DNA of 64,000 nucleotides from Rhabdornis inornatus (taxonomy: Eukaryota > Chordata > Aves > Passeriformes > Rhabdornithidae), in the NCBI GenBank assembly GCA_013397075.1, contig VWZS01007432.1:735381-799380 (forward strand), read 5' to 3'. A program made the translations under genes and the position numbers. Below, one piece after another: positions 12,847 through 25,373 of this stretch (the first letter of the stretch is position 1; each line of letters begins with the position of its first letter). The notes below the pieces were generated by a model, which was not told the origin of the DNA, did not search any database, and was given only the letters and a program-made list of their open reading frames with translations.

Positions 12847-15114
12847 TTGTTTCCTCTGTGTAACTCAACCTGACAACTCCAGAGGAGAAAATTACCTCCC
12901 TCCTGAAATCAGGGGGAGCTTTTTTAATGGTTTCAGTGACATTGCCATCAGGATCAAAGCAAACACACCTACACCACTTCTTGGGTGTGTTTTCCTTGCA
13001 AAGCCCCTCTACTGGATCTTTTGGAGGGAACAGGTGGACCCGGTTTTCAGCCATCAGCAGCAGCCAGCCTTGACCAGAGAAGTGTGAACAAGGACACCTG
13101 GAGCACATGGGATTCCCAAGATCAACTCCAGATTTGCTAAACAGACCCCATCACAGCATAGGCAAGTGTCTTTGTGTTTAAAAAGGCAGCATGAGAAAGG
13201 AAAGCACATAAGATGAGATAGTTATGGGGACCTCTCACTCTCCTTCACTAGAGATGAGACAAGCCAAGGATTTTCTGAAAAATATCTGAAAATAGCCAAT
13301 GCATTAAATTGAACATGTAAAAATGTTTATGGGAATTTTTATACACAGAATCTTGGTGATTATTCAGAAGAGTAAAATTTCAGAATTTCAAGGAAGTTCT
13401 ATTTCTTCATTTCCCTAGGCCAAGTGAGAAGTATGCTCTCTACATTGGCCTGGGAAATAAGGGCTCAATTCAAACTTCTACCATTTCACTTCCTTTTGCT
13501 TCTTTTTCCCCAAGCTGAGCTCATCAGAATTTAGCCCAGATTTTGGCAATCTATTTTACCATTGCCCTTGCTGACATAGCAAGCCTCTCATCTTATTTCA
13601 GGAGACACTTCAGCACCAAATAGACTAATTACTTCTGCTGCGAGGGAGGCTTGGTCTCTTCAATGCTTTGGTCATTTTTGGCTCACGGGGCAAAGTTTTA
13701 TGTAGAAGTCTCAGCTGGGTGAAAGAGGCTGAGGACTAAGGGTTTCTGTCTGACAGGATGTGGCAGGACCCCTTTATGGCTGCAGCAGGTCTGTGTGACA
13801 CAAGAGACAGCTTTGGGGTAGGATCATGTGTTTAAATTCCTGTCCTTTTGAGGCCCCTGCCCACAGCACTGAGCCAGGCTGACCCCTGAGCTGCTGTGCC
13901 AAGCTGGAGCACACACTCAGGGCTGGACATGACCCTGACCTGACCAAGGGCATGTAACACAGCAGCTAAAAAACAACTCCTCTCACCCCCCATGTCCCTG
14001 GGAAACCAGATCTGCTGTTGGGAAGAATATTACCTTTCACAGTGTGGATGTAGAGCCAGTTCCCATTTCTGCAGCCCCTCAGGTGAAGCTGCTATAAAGC
14101 AGGGTTGGCACTGTGGGGAACTAATCCTGCCTCTTGAACTTCTGGTGGGGATAGCTCTTCCAAGGAGAGCCATGGAAGCCTGCAGGGATCCAGGCTACTT
14201 ATCTGACAGTAGGCAGATGAGAGCAATTCATAAATTTGGGGTTTGGTGGGGGTTGTTTCGCTTTGGTTTGATTTAAGGAAAGCTCACATCCCCAGTTCTG
14301 TCTATACAAGGCCCCTAAATTACACTGACCCCATCCTGGGTTCTCTGGCCCTATAAGGAAAGTAAAACAGATTTCTTTCTGCGAAGCAGGACGTGGCCAC
14401 CCCAACAATCAAATCAGTCACGTTCAGCCAAGAGTGTGTGCAGACTGAAATAATAAATTGTGGCTCTGTTTTCCTCAGCACTGGATTATCCATGTTTCCT
14501 GTGCTTGAATAGCTCCTGCTGATGCCATAGCTCCCTCCCTGTTTAGGATTCCCTGACTGGCACTGCCAGCAATCCTTTCTGTCCTCAGCCTCTTGACCTG
14601 ACTTTGACAACACCACACAATTGGAAACACTCTCTGAGTAAGAGGCAAGGGCTCAATGTCTCCAGGGAATGAGCTTCTCTTTAAAGCTGCTACAGATCTT
14701 ACTGCTGCTTCTCAATGAATGGTTTGACATCAGTCCTGCTCTACTTCAAACATATACATTAATTCAAGAATTGCAGGAGCTGTGGCAGCCTCAGCCACAG
14801 AGATCTGACTCATCCCAGCTGCTCTCTGTGCATGTAGGTCACATGGAGTGACATCCATCAGGATGCACAGTACAGTACACTCAAAAAAGGGGCCAGTGAC
14901 TCCTGCTTCGCATGCAATGCTTGGGGAGGAGGCAAAGTAAACGAGTTCATAACAAGCTTTAATGGAACAGAAACCTAGACATCCCCCTACTTTCCCAAAC
15001 ACCAGTGAGAGTGTATCATATTTCCTCCAGGCAAGTCACTAGTTTTCCACACCAAGCTTATACAAGGTGTTCCCAGAGCTTGTTATCCCAGAATTTAACT
15101 TTCTTTTCACATGT

Positions 15115-15168
15115 CTGTGCTCAGACTCTAGAGGGGCAAGGTCAGACCTTAGAGGGGTCTGAGCACAG
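15115..15168. repeat. Inverted repeat, 12-bp perfect arms
   Basis: The left arm ctgtgctcagac (15115-15126) and right arm gtctgagcacag (15157-15168) are exact reverse complements around a 30-base loop. The loop has its own direct repeat (tctagagggg and ttagagggg). Outside the arms a weaker inverted match continues (cttttcacatgt on the left, aggaaaagacat on the right), giving an imperfect foldback of about 80 bases. It could be a foldback element remnant or chance. Confidence 0.75.
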
Positions 15169-15592
15169 CTAGGAAAAGACATGGTTTTAGCTCAGATGTG
15201 GGGAATTTCTCACTACTCTCTGAAGCACTGCTGGGATTTAAACAGGTGAAAACAGCAAACAACAAAACAAAAAGCCCTGCTCTTGGTGGGCTACCCTTTA
15301 GTGGCACAATTCACACTGGGGAACCCTTGCCCTCTCTACTTCCCTTCTTCATGTTCTGAACCAGGTTCCTTCATCTGATGCTCCCTTCCAAGTTCTTCCA
15401 CTGGAAGATGAACAGACAATTCTTGTTGGCACTCTCCATGTCATTCAGTCAAAAAAATCTGCCCACACCTTACCTATTTCTAGCCTAGTCTATTATTCGG
15501 TGTTTCTGACCTGATCCCCAGGGTACCCACTCCACTGTTACTAATGTAGCTTAAAGGTGTAAAATACAGGAAACTGAACTATACCATGGCAA

Positions 15593-15670
15593 TTAGCGGG
15601 GAAAAAACACATTGATTGTTTCTTCCTTGACAGTATTTTTCAATAAAAAACTCCGCTTTTTCTCCGCTAA
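15593..15670. repeat. Inverted repeat, 14-bp arms with one mismatch
   Basis: The left arm ttagcggggaaaaa (15593-15606) pairs with the right arm tttttctccgctaa (15657-15670) at 13 of 14 positions across a 50-base loop. The right arm overlaps a short direct repeat in which ctccgct occurs twice, 11 bases apart. No function is evident. Confidence 0.7.
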
Positions 15671-16359
15671 AGACAACTAGTAAAAAAATTATAATAATAT
15701 ACTTGGAGTTCTCCACTGAGAAATGGAGGAAAACAAAGGAAATTATCCAGCCTCTGTTGGTTCAGTTTACCAATGGATTTCAAGTCAGAAACCCATACTC
15801 CAAACTTATTTCTTGCTTAGTTCACAGGCAGAAAGTTTGTCAGGACTAAAATGATCCCTTCCTTACTTAAACTTGCAGTGTAATACAATTCATGGAGTTG
15901 TCACAATTCTGCAGGAAAAACGTTTGTGAGAGATGAGTGATTAAGATTTGGGGAAGATTGTTATTATTCCAGCTTGCTTAATAAAGTGTATGTGACAGAG
16001 AACATAAGGAAATGGTGTTGGTGCCATTCCCCATAAAATAAAAAAAGGGCCGAATTTTAAATCCGGGGCAAAGCAGGGGAACGGAGACCAGGCTGTCCGA
16101 GTTTCAGTCTGCATGGGAATTGAAAAAAAAAAAAAAAAAAAAAGGCACAAATTCCCGGAGGAAACTAGTTAAATATTCTCTCCACCTCCCTCCTCTTATT
16201 CATTCGCTCCGTTCCTTTCAATCGGCAGGGTCCCATGGCGACCATCGTGGGAGAAAAGCATCCTCTCCAGCCGCCGCGCTCGCCATGGCAACCGGCACGT
16301 CAGCGCCGGCAGCCGGGCCCCGCCGCGGGCCGGGGGCGGCCCAGCCCCGGGGCCCTCCC

Positions 16360-16433
16360 GGTGTCCCCTGGTGTCCCCCCGGCGTCCCCCCGGTGTCCCC
16401 CCGGTGTCCCCTCTGTGTCCCTCGGTGTCCCCG
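16360..16433. repeat. C-rich tandem repeat with G-quadruplex potential
   Basis: The 10-12-base unit ggtgtccccc(c) is repeated about six times. On the - strand this gives several runs of five or six G separated by loops such as ACACC, matching the usual G-quadruplex pattern. It sits inside the CpG island, about 60 bases before the assembly gap, and may explain why the assembly breaks there. Confidence 0.8.
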
Positions 16434-16490
16434 GGGCGCTGCGCCCGGCGCTGTCCGTGGTGCTGACGGCCCCGACGGGGCGGGAGCAGC

Positions 16491-16532
16491 NNNNNNNNNN
16501 NNNNNNNNNNNNNNNNNNNNNNNNNNNNNNNN
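16491..16532. other. Assembly gap (42 N)
   Basis: A run of 42 undetermined bases lies within the CpG island, between a GC-rich repeat tract and a run of six G. True length and content are unknown. Open frames crossing it are meaningless. Confidence 1.
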
Positions 16533-16806
16533 GGGGGGCGCATGATCCGCATCCCACATGACATCCCAGAGAGGAGCTGGGCAGCGGCCACCCCTGCGAA
16601 ACGTCATTTTTTCCTCCGGTGAAGGAGAGGGGTGGAATGCCCCGTCCCTCCCCTCCGGCGGCTTTGCGAACAGCAGAGGCAGCTGCAGAGCCGGAGGTAC
16701 CCCGGGGTTCCCAGCATGACCGGCACCTTCCCAGACGTGGCTTCACTTGGGATAACCAGCAGAGCAAGGAGGAGACCAGCGCCTCTGGGATTATGCTTTG
16801 GAGCAG

Positions 16807-19800
16807 GTATGTGGATGCACAGGGGCTGTGCTGAGCACTGCTGTAGCTAAAGGAGTAATTCTCCCTGCGGAGACAAACGACATGATCTTTTCCAGTAATT
16901 TATCTTACGTCTATTTACTTATGTGCATTCAAATCACTTGGGGATTAGCCAGGAGGACCCATTTCTCAGGAGAAAACGTTCTGTGGGGCTTGAATTTTAA
17001 GCTAATTCTGCTGAAAGCAGGGGGAGTGTAGAATTACTGCAGAATAACTCCCTGTATTTTGTGGACAAATCTATATTCTCTCTACCTATATTCATTATCT
17101 TACAATTATTTAACTTATTTGTTTGAAGCAATCTCCTGACATCATCAGTTCAGTGAAAACAGAAAATTACTTTACAGCAATGGAGCAGACCAATCTGCTC
17201 ATCTGTTTTTTTCTGTCTCTAAATGCATTCAAACAGCTTCTTCATTCCTCATGTTATTGCTATAGAACAGCTGCTTTTGTATTTTTCAGTTATTAATTTG
17301 AAATCATCCTTTCTGAAAGTGCTGCCTCCCTTTATCTGTGTGGGTGCCTTGGTGCAGCTACTCAGGGAAACCCCACGGGCAGAGCAATCTTTGCTTATCC
17401 GTACCAGCACAAGGCAAGAGGGCTGTTCTGGTTTAGCTAATTCAGGCAAAGTCTCCCTAAGAATACATAGCAATATTTCTCATTTATCCAGCTGGCTTCC
17501 AGCATGTCAAACAGTATGTTGGCTCCACAGAGTAATGGGGAAGTAAGGAAGTAAAGCTGCCTTCTGCTTTCAAAAGGCCATTTGTGTGTATGAGGCAGGA
17601 TTCATAGCCAATTCTTTCTGGCAAAGGTTCTCAGATGTGGTTCTTGAAGGTTTGTTGTTAAAGTCATTTTTAACCACTTAAACAAGTGGCTTGGTTTGCA
17701 GAAAAACTGGTTGCCAACCCAGAGGCATCCTTAAAAGCTTATTTGGGTGTCTAAGTATGGATTTTTTTGAAACTTGATTTATGAGTAAGCTTGATTTCTG
17801 ATTTATTTTAAGCATTCTGGTTTCAGGTGACTCAGTAAGGGGAGGAATCTTTACACCTTGGACACATTTGGGGAGCTGTGGTCCTTGTCTCAAAGTAAGA
17901 GCTTGCAGACTCTCACTCCCCCGCAGCTCTCCTGTGAGCCCTCTCTTTGCAGAGCTGTGAGTGCAATTCCCACACCTGGGTCACACCATATGACCTCCAT
18001 CTGCATTTTCCTTTGCAGCCCCACCGGGCACCCTCTCTCAGGTGTTTAACAGAGAGCAATTTCAGTCAGACAATGCAGAACAAACCCCTAACATCCTCGG
18101 GTGGAGCCGGCTCACCCTCCCCACCAGTCCTCCCAGCACCAAAACATGATGCAGCCCTTGCGTGTTTGGGGTTTCTGCATTCCAGCAGCTTCCATATTTC
18201 CTTAGACTTTCCCTCTGGCAGGCAGCACACACAGTTCTTGCAACTGGCACTCTGTCCATGAAGGCATCTCCAGATCAGGGGCTACCAGCTGGCTGACACA
18301 TTGCCTCAGTGGCTTCTTTATCCTCCCTGAGCCTTGCCCAGCAGAGAGACTCCCTTCCCACAGTCATCTCCACATCAGGCATTTCCTACCCCTCTTCAGG
18401 CTGTGCATGGCCTTCAGCCCCCCCCAGCTGGTACAGGAAGACTGAAATGCTCTCATTAATGGCTGCATCCTCTGGCAGAGGCCCGTGTGAGTGTTGTTCT
18501 GCTGCTCATGCAGGTCTGCTCCTCTTATTCCTACAGATAAGTCCTCCCTGGAAGCATCTCAGGCATGTCTAGTTACAAGCCAGCACGGCCACGCCACTCT
18601 CTGTCACCGTATCTGGCACAGGGACTCATGGCCTGTGAGCACCAGTTCCATGTTTCCAAGAGGGGTCAAGAACCATGAGACAGGAACTCTCACATCCCAG
18701 CACAGATGTTCACACCACGCAAAAATCCTGTTGCCATATTGGCGTCTTGTGTGACAAGAAAGCAGTTTCTCCAAGACTTCCTGTCAAGAATTCCTTTCTG
18801 CATAACCTTTTCACACAAAACCAACAATAAAACAAAAATTCCTGAGGTTCTCCTAGGGGGAGAACTTGTGTTCCCTGCTGGTGAGAGGGTGAGCTAAAGC
18901 TGCCAAAGCTGCTGGTGCATTTTCTCTGTGGGGGAGAGGGTGAGAATTTCCAAGAGATGGGCAGAGAAACCAGCCAGGCATGAGATTCACCACCTCTTTT
19001 CTGTCAACACCCACCATGGCAAAGCAGCCCTGGTAAGCACCGTGTTCCTCACATCAAGCACAAGAATGTGCTGTGCTGTGGGCAGGGCCTGGTGTTGCCA
19101 AAAATTAATATAAGTGTGTGGGAGGGAGCATCTATGTTTTTGCCTCTGAATTAGGAAAGGGTACAGCCTAGCCGTTCCCAGGCTCAATCCCCATTAGGGA
19201 GGACAAAAAGCCTCCAAAGCTGTGTTTCAATGTTCTCTACACCCTTCTTGGACAATTCCTGTAGGTGGAAGCTGTTGTGACAGCAGAGTTGGAAATTAGG
19301 TCAGTCCTCCTTCTGCTTGCTCCCACTTCTTCATGCCCCCACAGTCACACTGGGCACAGATCTGGGTTCTGCCGTATTTTTAGATACTAATTTTTAGACA
19401 TTTAGGGCTAATCTGGAGTTTTGCATACTGATCCCAGCAGTGGGAGGATAAAATAAAGCCCTGAAACACTTAAACCTGCACGGCTGTCCTTCTGGGGCAA
19501 GAGTTACACCTCTAAGAAGATACTTGCAACCATTGTGTACCTGTTTGCAAACAGTGTGGTGCCCTCTGAGGAGGTGAGGGTGTCCAGCTGGGTAACACTG
19601 AGCACAAATCTGGCTCATATTTTACCACTGCCTGTACCCAGACCAGAGCATGATGTTGTGTGTAAATGGAATCTGCAGTTACAGTAAGGGCTCCTTCTCA
19701 GTGCCAACAGAGAATAAACATCTCAGGGTTTAGGTGCATGAATAATTACTGGGTTTTAGCAACTTACCCCAGGTTAATAGAGCTACAGTGACTTCCTCTA

Positions 19801-22800
19801 GGTCAGTCTCAACCCCCAGTAAATACATGAGAAAAATTCATTGCCTCCAGATGCAGGGAAAAGCCATTGCTCCCAGAACATTTAAAACCACAATGAACTT
19901 CAGGAGATGGCAATAACTATTAAGGAGACTCAGCCAAAATGCAGTGACTTGTGACTTGTGTACGGGTTTGAATCCTGCTTGCTCATCAAAATCATACCTT
20001 GTGGAATTGCCCTAAACCCAGTGCTCTAGGTCACAGTCATTACTCCAGGTGTGAGCTGACAGACCCAGAAGGAACAGACAGACACTGTTCTTGTTCCAGT
20101 TAGCTACTGCATGTCTCACTCCTTACTAAGCTCAGTTAGAAGGATGAAACTGAAAAAGGATTCTTCCCAAGCAGGCAGTACAAGAAATAAAAATTGATTC
20201 CAATCCCAGTAGCTGTTGCAGTTTTATATCCTTGTCCTCAGTTTTAATACCTTGTTAAAACAATCAGAAAAGAACTTGAAGAGTCAAAGAAGGCCAATGG
20301 CTAAGAGTCTGCCTGGGTGCCCTGAATTTCCTCCAGCATACAGCAGATATTCTTTAGATGTGCAGAAAATTAGAACATTTCCTTCTTTTATTTGATTCCA
20401 TCCATATTCCTGCTCCTATGACCTCACATGTCAGTACAGGCTAGGCCCTCAGATCCTGATGTAGTACACAAAAACAGAGATCAGCTCACTCAATCAGTTC
20501 AGCTCAGAAGCTTTTACCATCAGCTGAGCCATGTCCACCCCAGCACTGAGAGCTCCATCCATGAGCCAATCCATGCTTACAGTCATGGTTATCCACGCTG
20601 CAGGACAGGGATCCCACCAGCTGGGTGAAGCTAGAGAGCAGGCAGCAGCATGTGAGATGTGGGCACAGATCTCAAAGGTTTCACTGCACTCAAAACTTTA
20701 TTCTGATAAAACAGGGGCAGATGTTTCCTATCCCCACACACTGGAATGCAGGGAGTGAGGAGGAACACACTTCACCTTGAGAGGTTTCCAGGCTTTGCTC
20801 AGGAGAGCTGCCCAGAGAATAGAAATGCCTTCCTAAGAGGAGCAGGGCAAAGAGCTGAGCAATTTTATGAGCACCAGAGCAGAGGAAAGGACTGGCAGGG
20901 AAACTGTGTGCTTACAGAAGCATGTGCATCCGCATTCCTCCACTGCAAGCAGAACTAAATGGCCTCAATATGCACAACAGTCATCTCTGCACAGCAAGGG
21001 ACAAAGAGAGGCTGAAAAACTGTGCTCTTCTGCAAAGGGATTTCTGCATTGGCACAATGCACACACAGGGCAGTTCAATTGAATTTAGACAGGGTGGATG
21101 TCACCTTCTAGCATCTCACAGCCAGACAAAAGCCCCCCTCCCCCACTCTGATTCCGTTTGCTCACGCTCCTAATGTTGATTACACTCAGTTAGATGAAGC
21201 ATTTCTATTACAGTCTGGCAGCTTTTCCTCTCCAGAGAGGGAAGTTTATGGAGTAAATGACCAGCTTAATACTTTTTAAATAATTTGCTGGGCCAATGCT
21301 CGCCTGGTGTTTTGCAGCTATGATGCAGGGAGGTAAAATATGTTGAATAAAAAAGCCCCTCTGCTAGTGCTTAGGTCAAGTAATGTACAATGATCTGCTT
21401 ATTTAGCTGCATTTCTAATCCTGGCTAAACAATAGTTGGGGAACAAAATGCTTTTTCTTTTGATTAAACATTTTAAAAAACCCATTTACCACATTCCTTT
21501 GTGAATCTTACTAGGTTTTGTGCTTCCAAATTGCAATGGGCACTGCATTTTTAGACAGGACAGTGAACATGCAAACACACAGTGACTGTCACATATGGGC
21601 TTTGTGCAGCAGCCAAGTATACGTGGCAGTGATTTCATGAAGTTCTTGTGGCTCAAATAGTTAATCTCTAAGTAACAGATCTGTTTTGGAGAGCTATCAG
21701 CTGAAAATGGAGCTATTTGGTTTCCAAACTGCAAATTAAGGTCAGTAAAATGGAACTGTGGCACCAGGAAATCCCTCTTCAATGATTATGAGTCATCTCT
21801 CATGCTCTTTCTTTTCCAAAGCTAGTGCACACAAAAAAAAGAAGGTTTTAAACAGAAATACAGAAATTATCATACCAGGTTTAAAAGGATTCCCACTCTA
21901 AAACGCTTGAAAGACAAAGTGAGATTTTTTTGGCACTGCTGAATCCATGCAGACTCATAATTACTGGAAAGCAGCCATTCAGGTCAGTATTATATTGATT
22001 TAAAGGGAAAGTTAATAGAAGCATTTTTTTGTTAATTAAAAATGTAATTAGGCCTCACCTACTTGTTTTACATAATTTTTACTTGCTGTGCTTCTAAATT
22101 TTGGCTTATGGACCTTCATGGCAAAGGGAGTTGACAGAACTCATCACTGGTTTTTATGGATCTGATATTTGCAAGTTGAATGGTTCACTAACACTTAAAC
22201 TGTATTTCAGCAAAGAGTGTAGCAAACATAGACATGTGAATTGGCCATGGGGATAAATAAGGTAGCAAGCCATGGTATATCCAGTTATTTGTATCTCAGA
22301 CCCATAGAGAGTTGTGCCTATACTGAGCTTTTTATGGTCATGTTTCCTTTTGAAGCATTACTCATAATGCAGAAGTTCAAGTCTCCACTATAAAAAACAG
22401 ACTCATAAAAAAGAGAATTGCTCACTGAAGAAAAATAAATGCTGGGCCATAGACACTCAGGTTCTTCAAGCTGATTCAGGGCATGATCCTGATCTCAGTG
22501 CCACATAAGGAAAATAGAGATAATTCAAAATAAAAGAAGTTAGTTTCTGGTCCATTTGAAGAAAAAATATCTATGACTAGGAATGCAGGAAACTCAGAGC
22601 ATCTGGTTAATCAGATGGCATTTTACTTTTTTGGAAAATTAAACAAGTAACTGCTGTACTAGGCTCAAATTAGTTAAACTCCCTGTAACTGCACCTATAT
22701 TTTCAGCTATGCCTTGTGGGCAATATGCTAAATGACCTGGGAGTTTTCCAAAGAATAATCAAAAAATTCAGCATTAGCTGCCCCTCTGTTCAGTGCCTCT

Positions 22801-25343
22801 CCTGTTCCACTGACAGTGAGGAAAGCAGCACCACAGGAGAACCACCTGTGCAGAACATGGGCAGCTCTTCCCACCCTCCTGTTGCTTCCTCGGCCAGCAA
22901 AGCTGCGACACGAGGCAGCTGGATGAACCTCCTGGGGTTCTCCTCCCTCTGGACACCCGCTGGTTGCTCTCCATTGGGGTCACACACTGTCCTCTGCCCA
23001 GGGCTGCTCTGTCTTCTCCAAGGTGTCTCTGCAGGTTCCCAACCCAAGCTCTCCTGTGAACAGTGACTGTGCTGACTCGTAGTCAAGATGCAGCAGAAAA
23101 AAAAAAACCAAAAAAGACTGTCTGGGCACTACAACCCTGTAACTATTTTGGAGTTTACACACCTGCAAAACTAAATGTGCCAGGTCTGAGCAGACATGGA
23201 GAGCAGATTTGGGTCACAAGGAGAAATATCATGAGAACAGTGTTTGTAAGTCTGTCTATTTTAACAGCTTAGAAAGGCCATTTCATTCTTGTGCCAGACT
23301 TCAACTGCTCTTCAGTATTGGTCAAGACATTTATCTGATTATTCTTCTCTGAAGCTTAATGTGTAGAGCTGGTTATTTTTAAATGGCACATACTTCTGCA
23401 CAGCAAGAAGGGAAATTAAAGAAGAAAATGATCCCAAAATGTTCCTTTCTATCTAGTTAATAGGCTCCGTGTATATTATTTTATTACAGATAATTCTAAC
23501 AGGTAATTTAGCAGGTTGCACTGACAACGCATCCTGCCACTCTGCCGGACACAGCAGCCCAAGTGCCCTGCCAACAGCTGGTGACAGCAGGATTTCTCCA
23601 GGGGAGAAGATCCATCCAAAGAGGGTGGGCAAAGACACACAGGGGCCCTCTGGGAAATCAGGAATCATCTGCCAGGCAAAGCCTCTAAGAAAATAAAGGG
23701 GGAAGGCAACCAAGGATGGGGGGGAAGGCAAGGCCAGGCTGGGCAGCACCCACAGCCCTCCAGCAGAGGAGGGGATGAGGGGCAATGTATGACCTGCTGA
23801 CAGTGCCCCTTCACATGACACCAACAGTCACAGTAAGTACAGGCTCTAAAAACCTAGAGGGGAAAAAAAATCATCTATAACCACACCAAGCAATTATTCT
23901 TTTCTTCTTCCACGTCTGATGATTTTTTGCACTGCATTATTTAAGGGGACATTGCAAAACAGCAAAAGGGGCAAAATTCCAAATTCATCCAATGGCTCTG
24001 TGCTTTCAGGCTTCACTCTAAGTAGGCAGACAAGGAGAAAATAATAGGCAGTAGATACTGAGCCAGAGTACATCAGCAAAGCATTAAAAAAAAAGCCCAT
24101 CAGAAAGCAAACCTGGGAATCTGGATCACTTGGAAAGCTGAGGAGGATGGTGGTGGCTTTTTCAGCTTCTTCATTTGGCTTCCAGGATGAACTTTTTGAT
24201 CTTCTGGTCATTAACTGAATCCTGATTTATCTTGCACAGTATCAAGCTCTGGAGTTCAGCATTCTCACAGTAGACACATAGAAAAGACTTTGTATGTCTA
24301 GTGAGCAAAAGGCTTTGCATGTCAAGATGATGACTGAAAGGACATCAGACAGCAACAGGGTGTTTGCATTTGTATAACCACTAAGGTTAGTTATTTTTCC
24401 ATTTTATCCCTGTGACAACCCAACCACCTGGCTAAACTCAACACTGAAAACCATCTAGCAATACAGGCATAGAACAGGAGGCCACACCCCTCACCCATCA
24501 TTCTGTGGTGTGTCTGCCAGGAGGGTGCAGGAGAGCAATTTCACACAGGTAACACCCTCAGACCATCTGTAATTCACAGGCAGTTGCATTTGACAGGTGA
24601 TAGGTTTGGTGTCACCCGTTGGGGACATTGTTATTCCACGGACAAGAATGACGGCTCCAAGTGCACACCCCGAAGGCCTCTCACTGAAGGGGCTCCCAGA
24701 AATTCAGCTCTCTTCATCCCCAAGGCTCTAAGGATCACTCAAAATCAAAACAGTCATTCTTCCAGAGGTGTGGGGCTGGTGGTGAGGGTGTTCAATCCCA
24801 GGGAGTCTCCTTGGGCAGCACCCCAGCCCCAAGGGAAGGGCTTCCCACCACAGACATCCTGCTCCAAGGAAAACCACACAAAAAGGGGGCTATAACCTGG
24901 TCTGGTCAGGGTTTGTGGACATACATAGTAACAGTCCAGAAATTTCTCTGGGCTGAGGCCTCTTATTACCTGGGGACCCTCTGTGTTGACCAAAGGGTCC
25001 TGCCCTCCTCATCCACCCCATGAAGGCTGGGGTCATGGTGCACATGGCACAGATGTGGAGTGGGGCTGTGAGGAACAAAAGTGAAAGGAAGTGAAAGGAA
25101 GTGAAAGGGCATGAAAGGCTGGCAGCCACCTCAAACCAGCCAGGGAATGGGATGGGATCCCCCTGACACAGCCTGCCATACCACCAGCTACAGGGGAACC
25201 CAGAAGCTGTATTTCACTGTTAGCCTAGAAATATAGAAGTCACAGTATATATTTCTACTATTGAGAATATTATTTTGTAGGTTAAGACGGGCTTTTCATA
25301 CACAGCTGTTCAAGAGAACGTTTTCTCTCCTCTCTGTCTGCAG
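16807..25343 (+). other. Probable GPR19 5' intron, no coding exon seen
   Basis: If the CpG island supplies the first exon, this stretch is the intron, running from GTATGT at 16807 to the acceptor at 25341-25343 (a long tract of C/T then tctgcag). No recognisable coding exon lies in it. A low-complexity A run occurs at about 23097-23107. Further noncoding 5' exons could be hidden here. Around 21170-21480 the sequence is rich in TAAT- and AATTTG-type words and has no obvious repeat, which would suit a conserved noncoding element, but I cannot test conservation. Confidence 0.45.
25078..25108. promoter_or_regulatory. Tandem GGAAGTGAAA words (ETS-IRF composite-like)
   Basis: A 10-base unit aagtgaaagg is repeated about three times. 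It creates two exact GGAANNGAAA words at 25087-25096 and 25097-25106, the published consensus of ETS-IRF composite elements. They lie about 240 bases before the GPR19 coding exon, inside the presumed intron. A simple purine repeat gives such words easily, so function is uncertain. Confidence 0.4.
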
Positions 25344-25373
25344 CCTGAGCAAAAGACGTGGCTGAGTCTGCTC
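25344..25373 (+). other. GPR19: GPR19 splice acceptor and 5' end of coding exon
   Basis: The acceptor tctgcag ends at 25343 after a polypyrimidine tract of about 20 bases (ttttctctcctctc). The 30 bases from there to the start codon have no stop in the coding frame (they would read PEQKTWLSLL). The frame is therefore open into whatever exon lies upstream. The ATG at 25374 aligns with the second Met of human GPR19 and is followed by the matching residues MDNS, so it is the preferred start. Confidence 0.8.

Larger units (their letters stand above)
11200..16190. other. Noncoding stretch between two CpG-rich segments
   Basis: No protein-coding exon is recognisable. The stretch holds the second copy of the 115-bp repeat, two inverted repeats (15115-15168 and 15593-15670), a T/G-rich low-complexity run at about 12240-12296, and a 21-base A tract at about 16123-16143 just before the CpG island. 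Confidence 0.55.
16190..16806 (+). promoter_or_regulatory. CpG island, candidate GPR19 promoter and 5' noncoding exon
   Basis: This is the strongest CpG island left of the GPR19 coding exon. It contains two X-box-like (RFX-type) words about 50 bases apart, CCATGGCGACC at 16233-16243 and GCCATGGCAACC at 16282-16293, and a CRE half-site-like cacgtcag near 16296. It also has a C-rich repeat and a 42-base gap. A good donor, GGAGCAG|GTATGT, lies at 16806/16807. GPR19 genes have noncoding 5' exons, and the next strong acceptor recognised is the one at the coding exon, 8.5 kb downstream. Linking island and gene is inference, as no transcript evidence is visible. Confidence 0.55.

Noticed and set aside
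1..16000. Search for CDKN1B on -
   Set aside because: No stretch with the conserved cyclin/CDK-binding signature was found; the gene must lie outside the window.
16120..16767. Overlapping open frames on both strands at the CpG island
   Set aside because: They cross the N gap and the C-rich tandem repeat, and are open through GC composition.
23894..24211. 105-codon open frame on - with hydrophobic segments
   Set aside because: No recognisable family, no splice signals supporting it, and no neighbouring exon. Likely chance in T/A-rich sequence.
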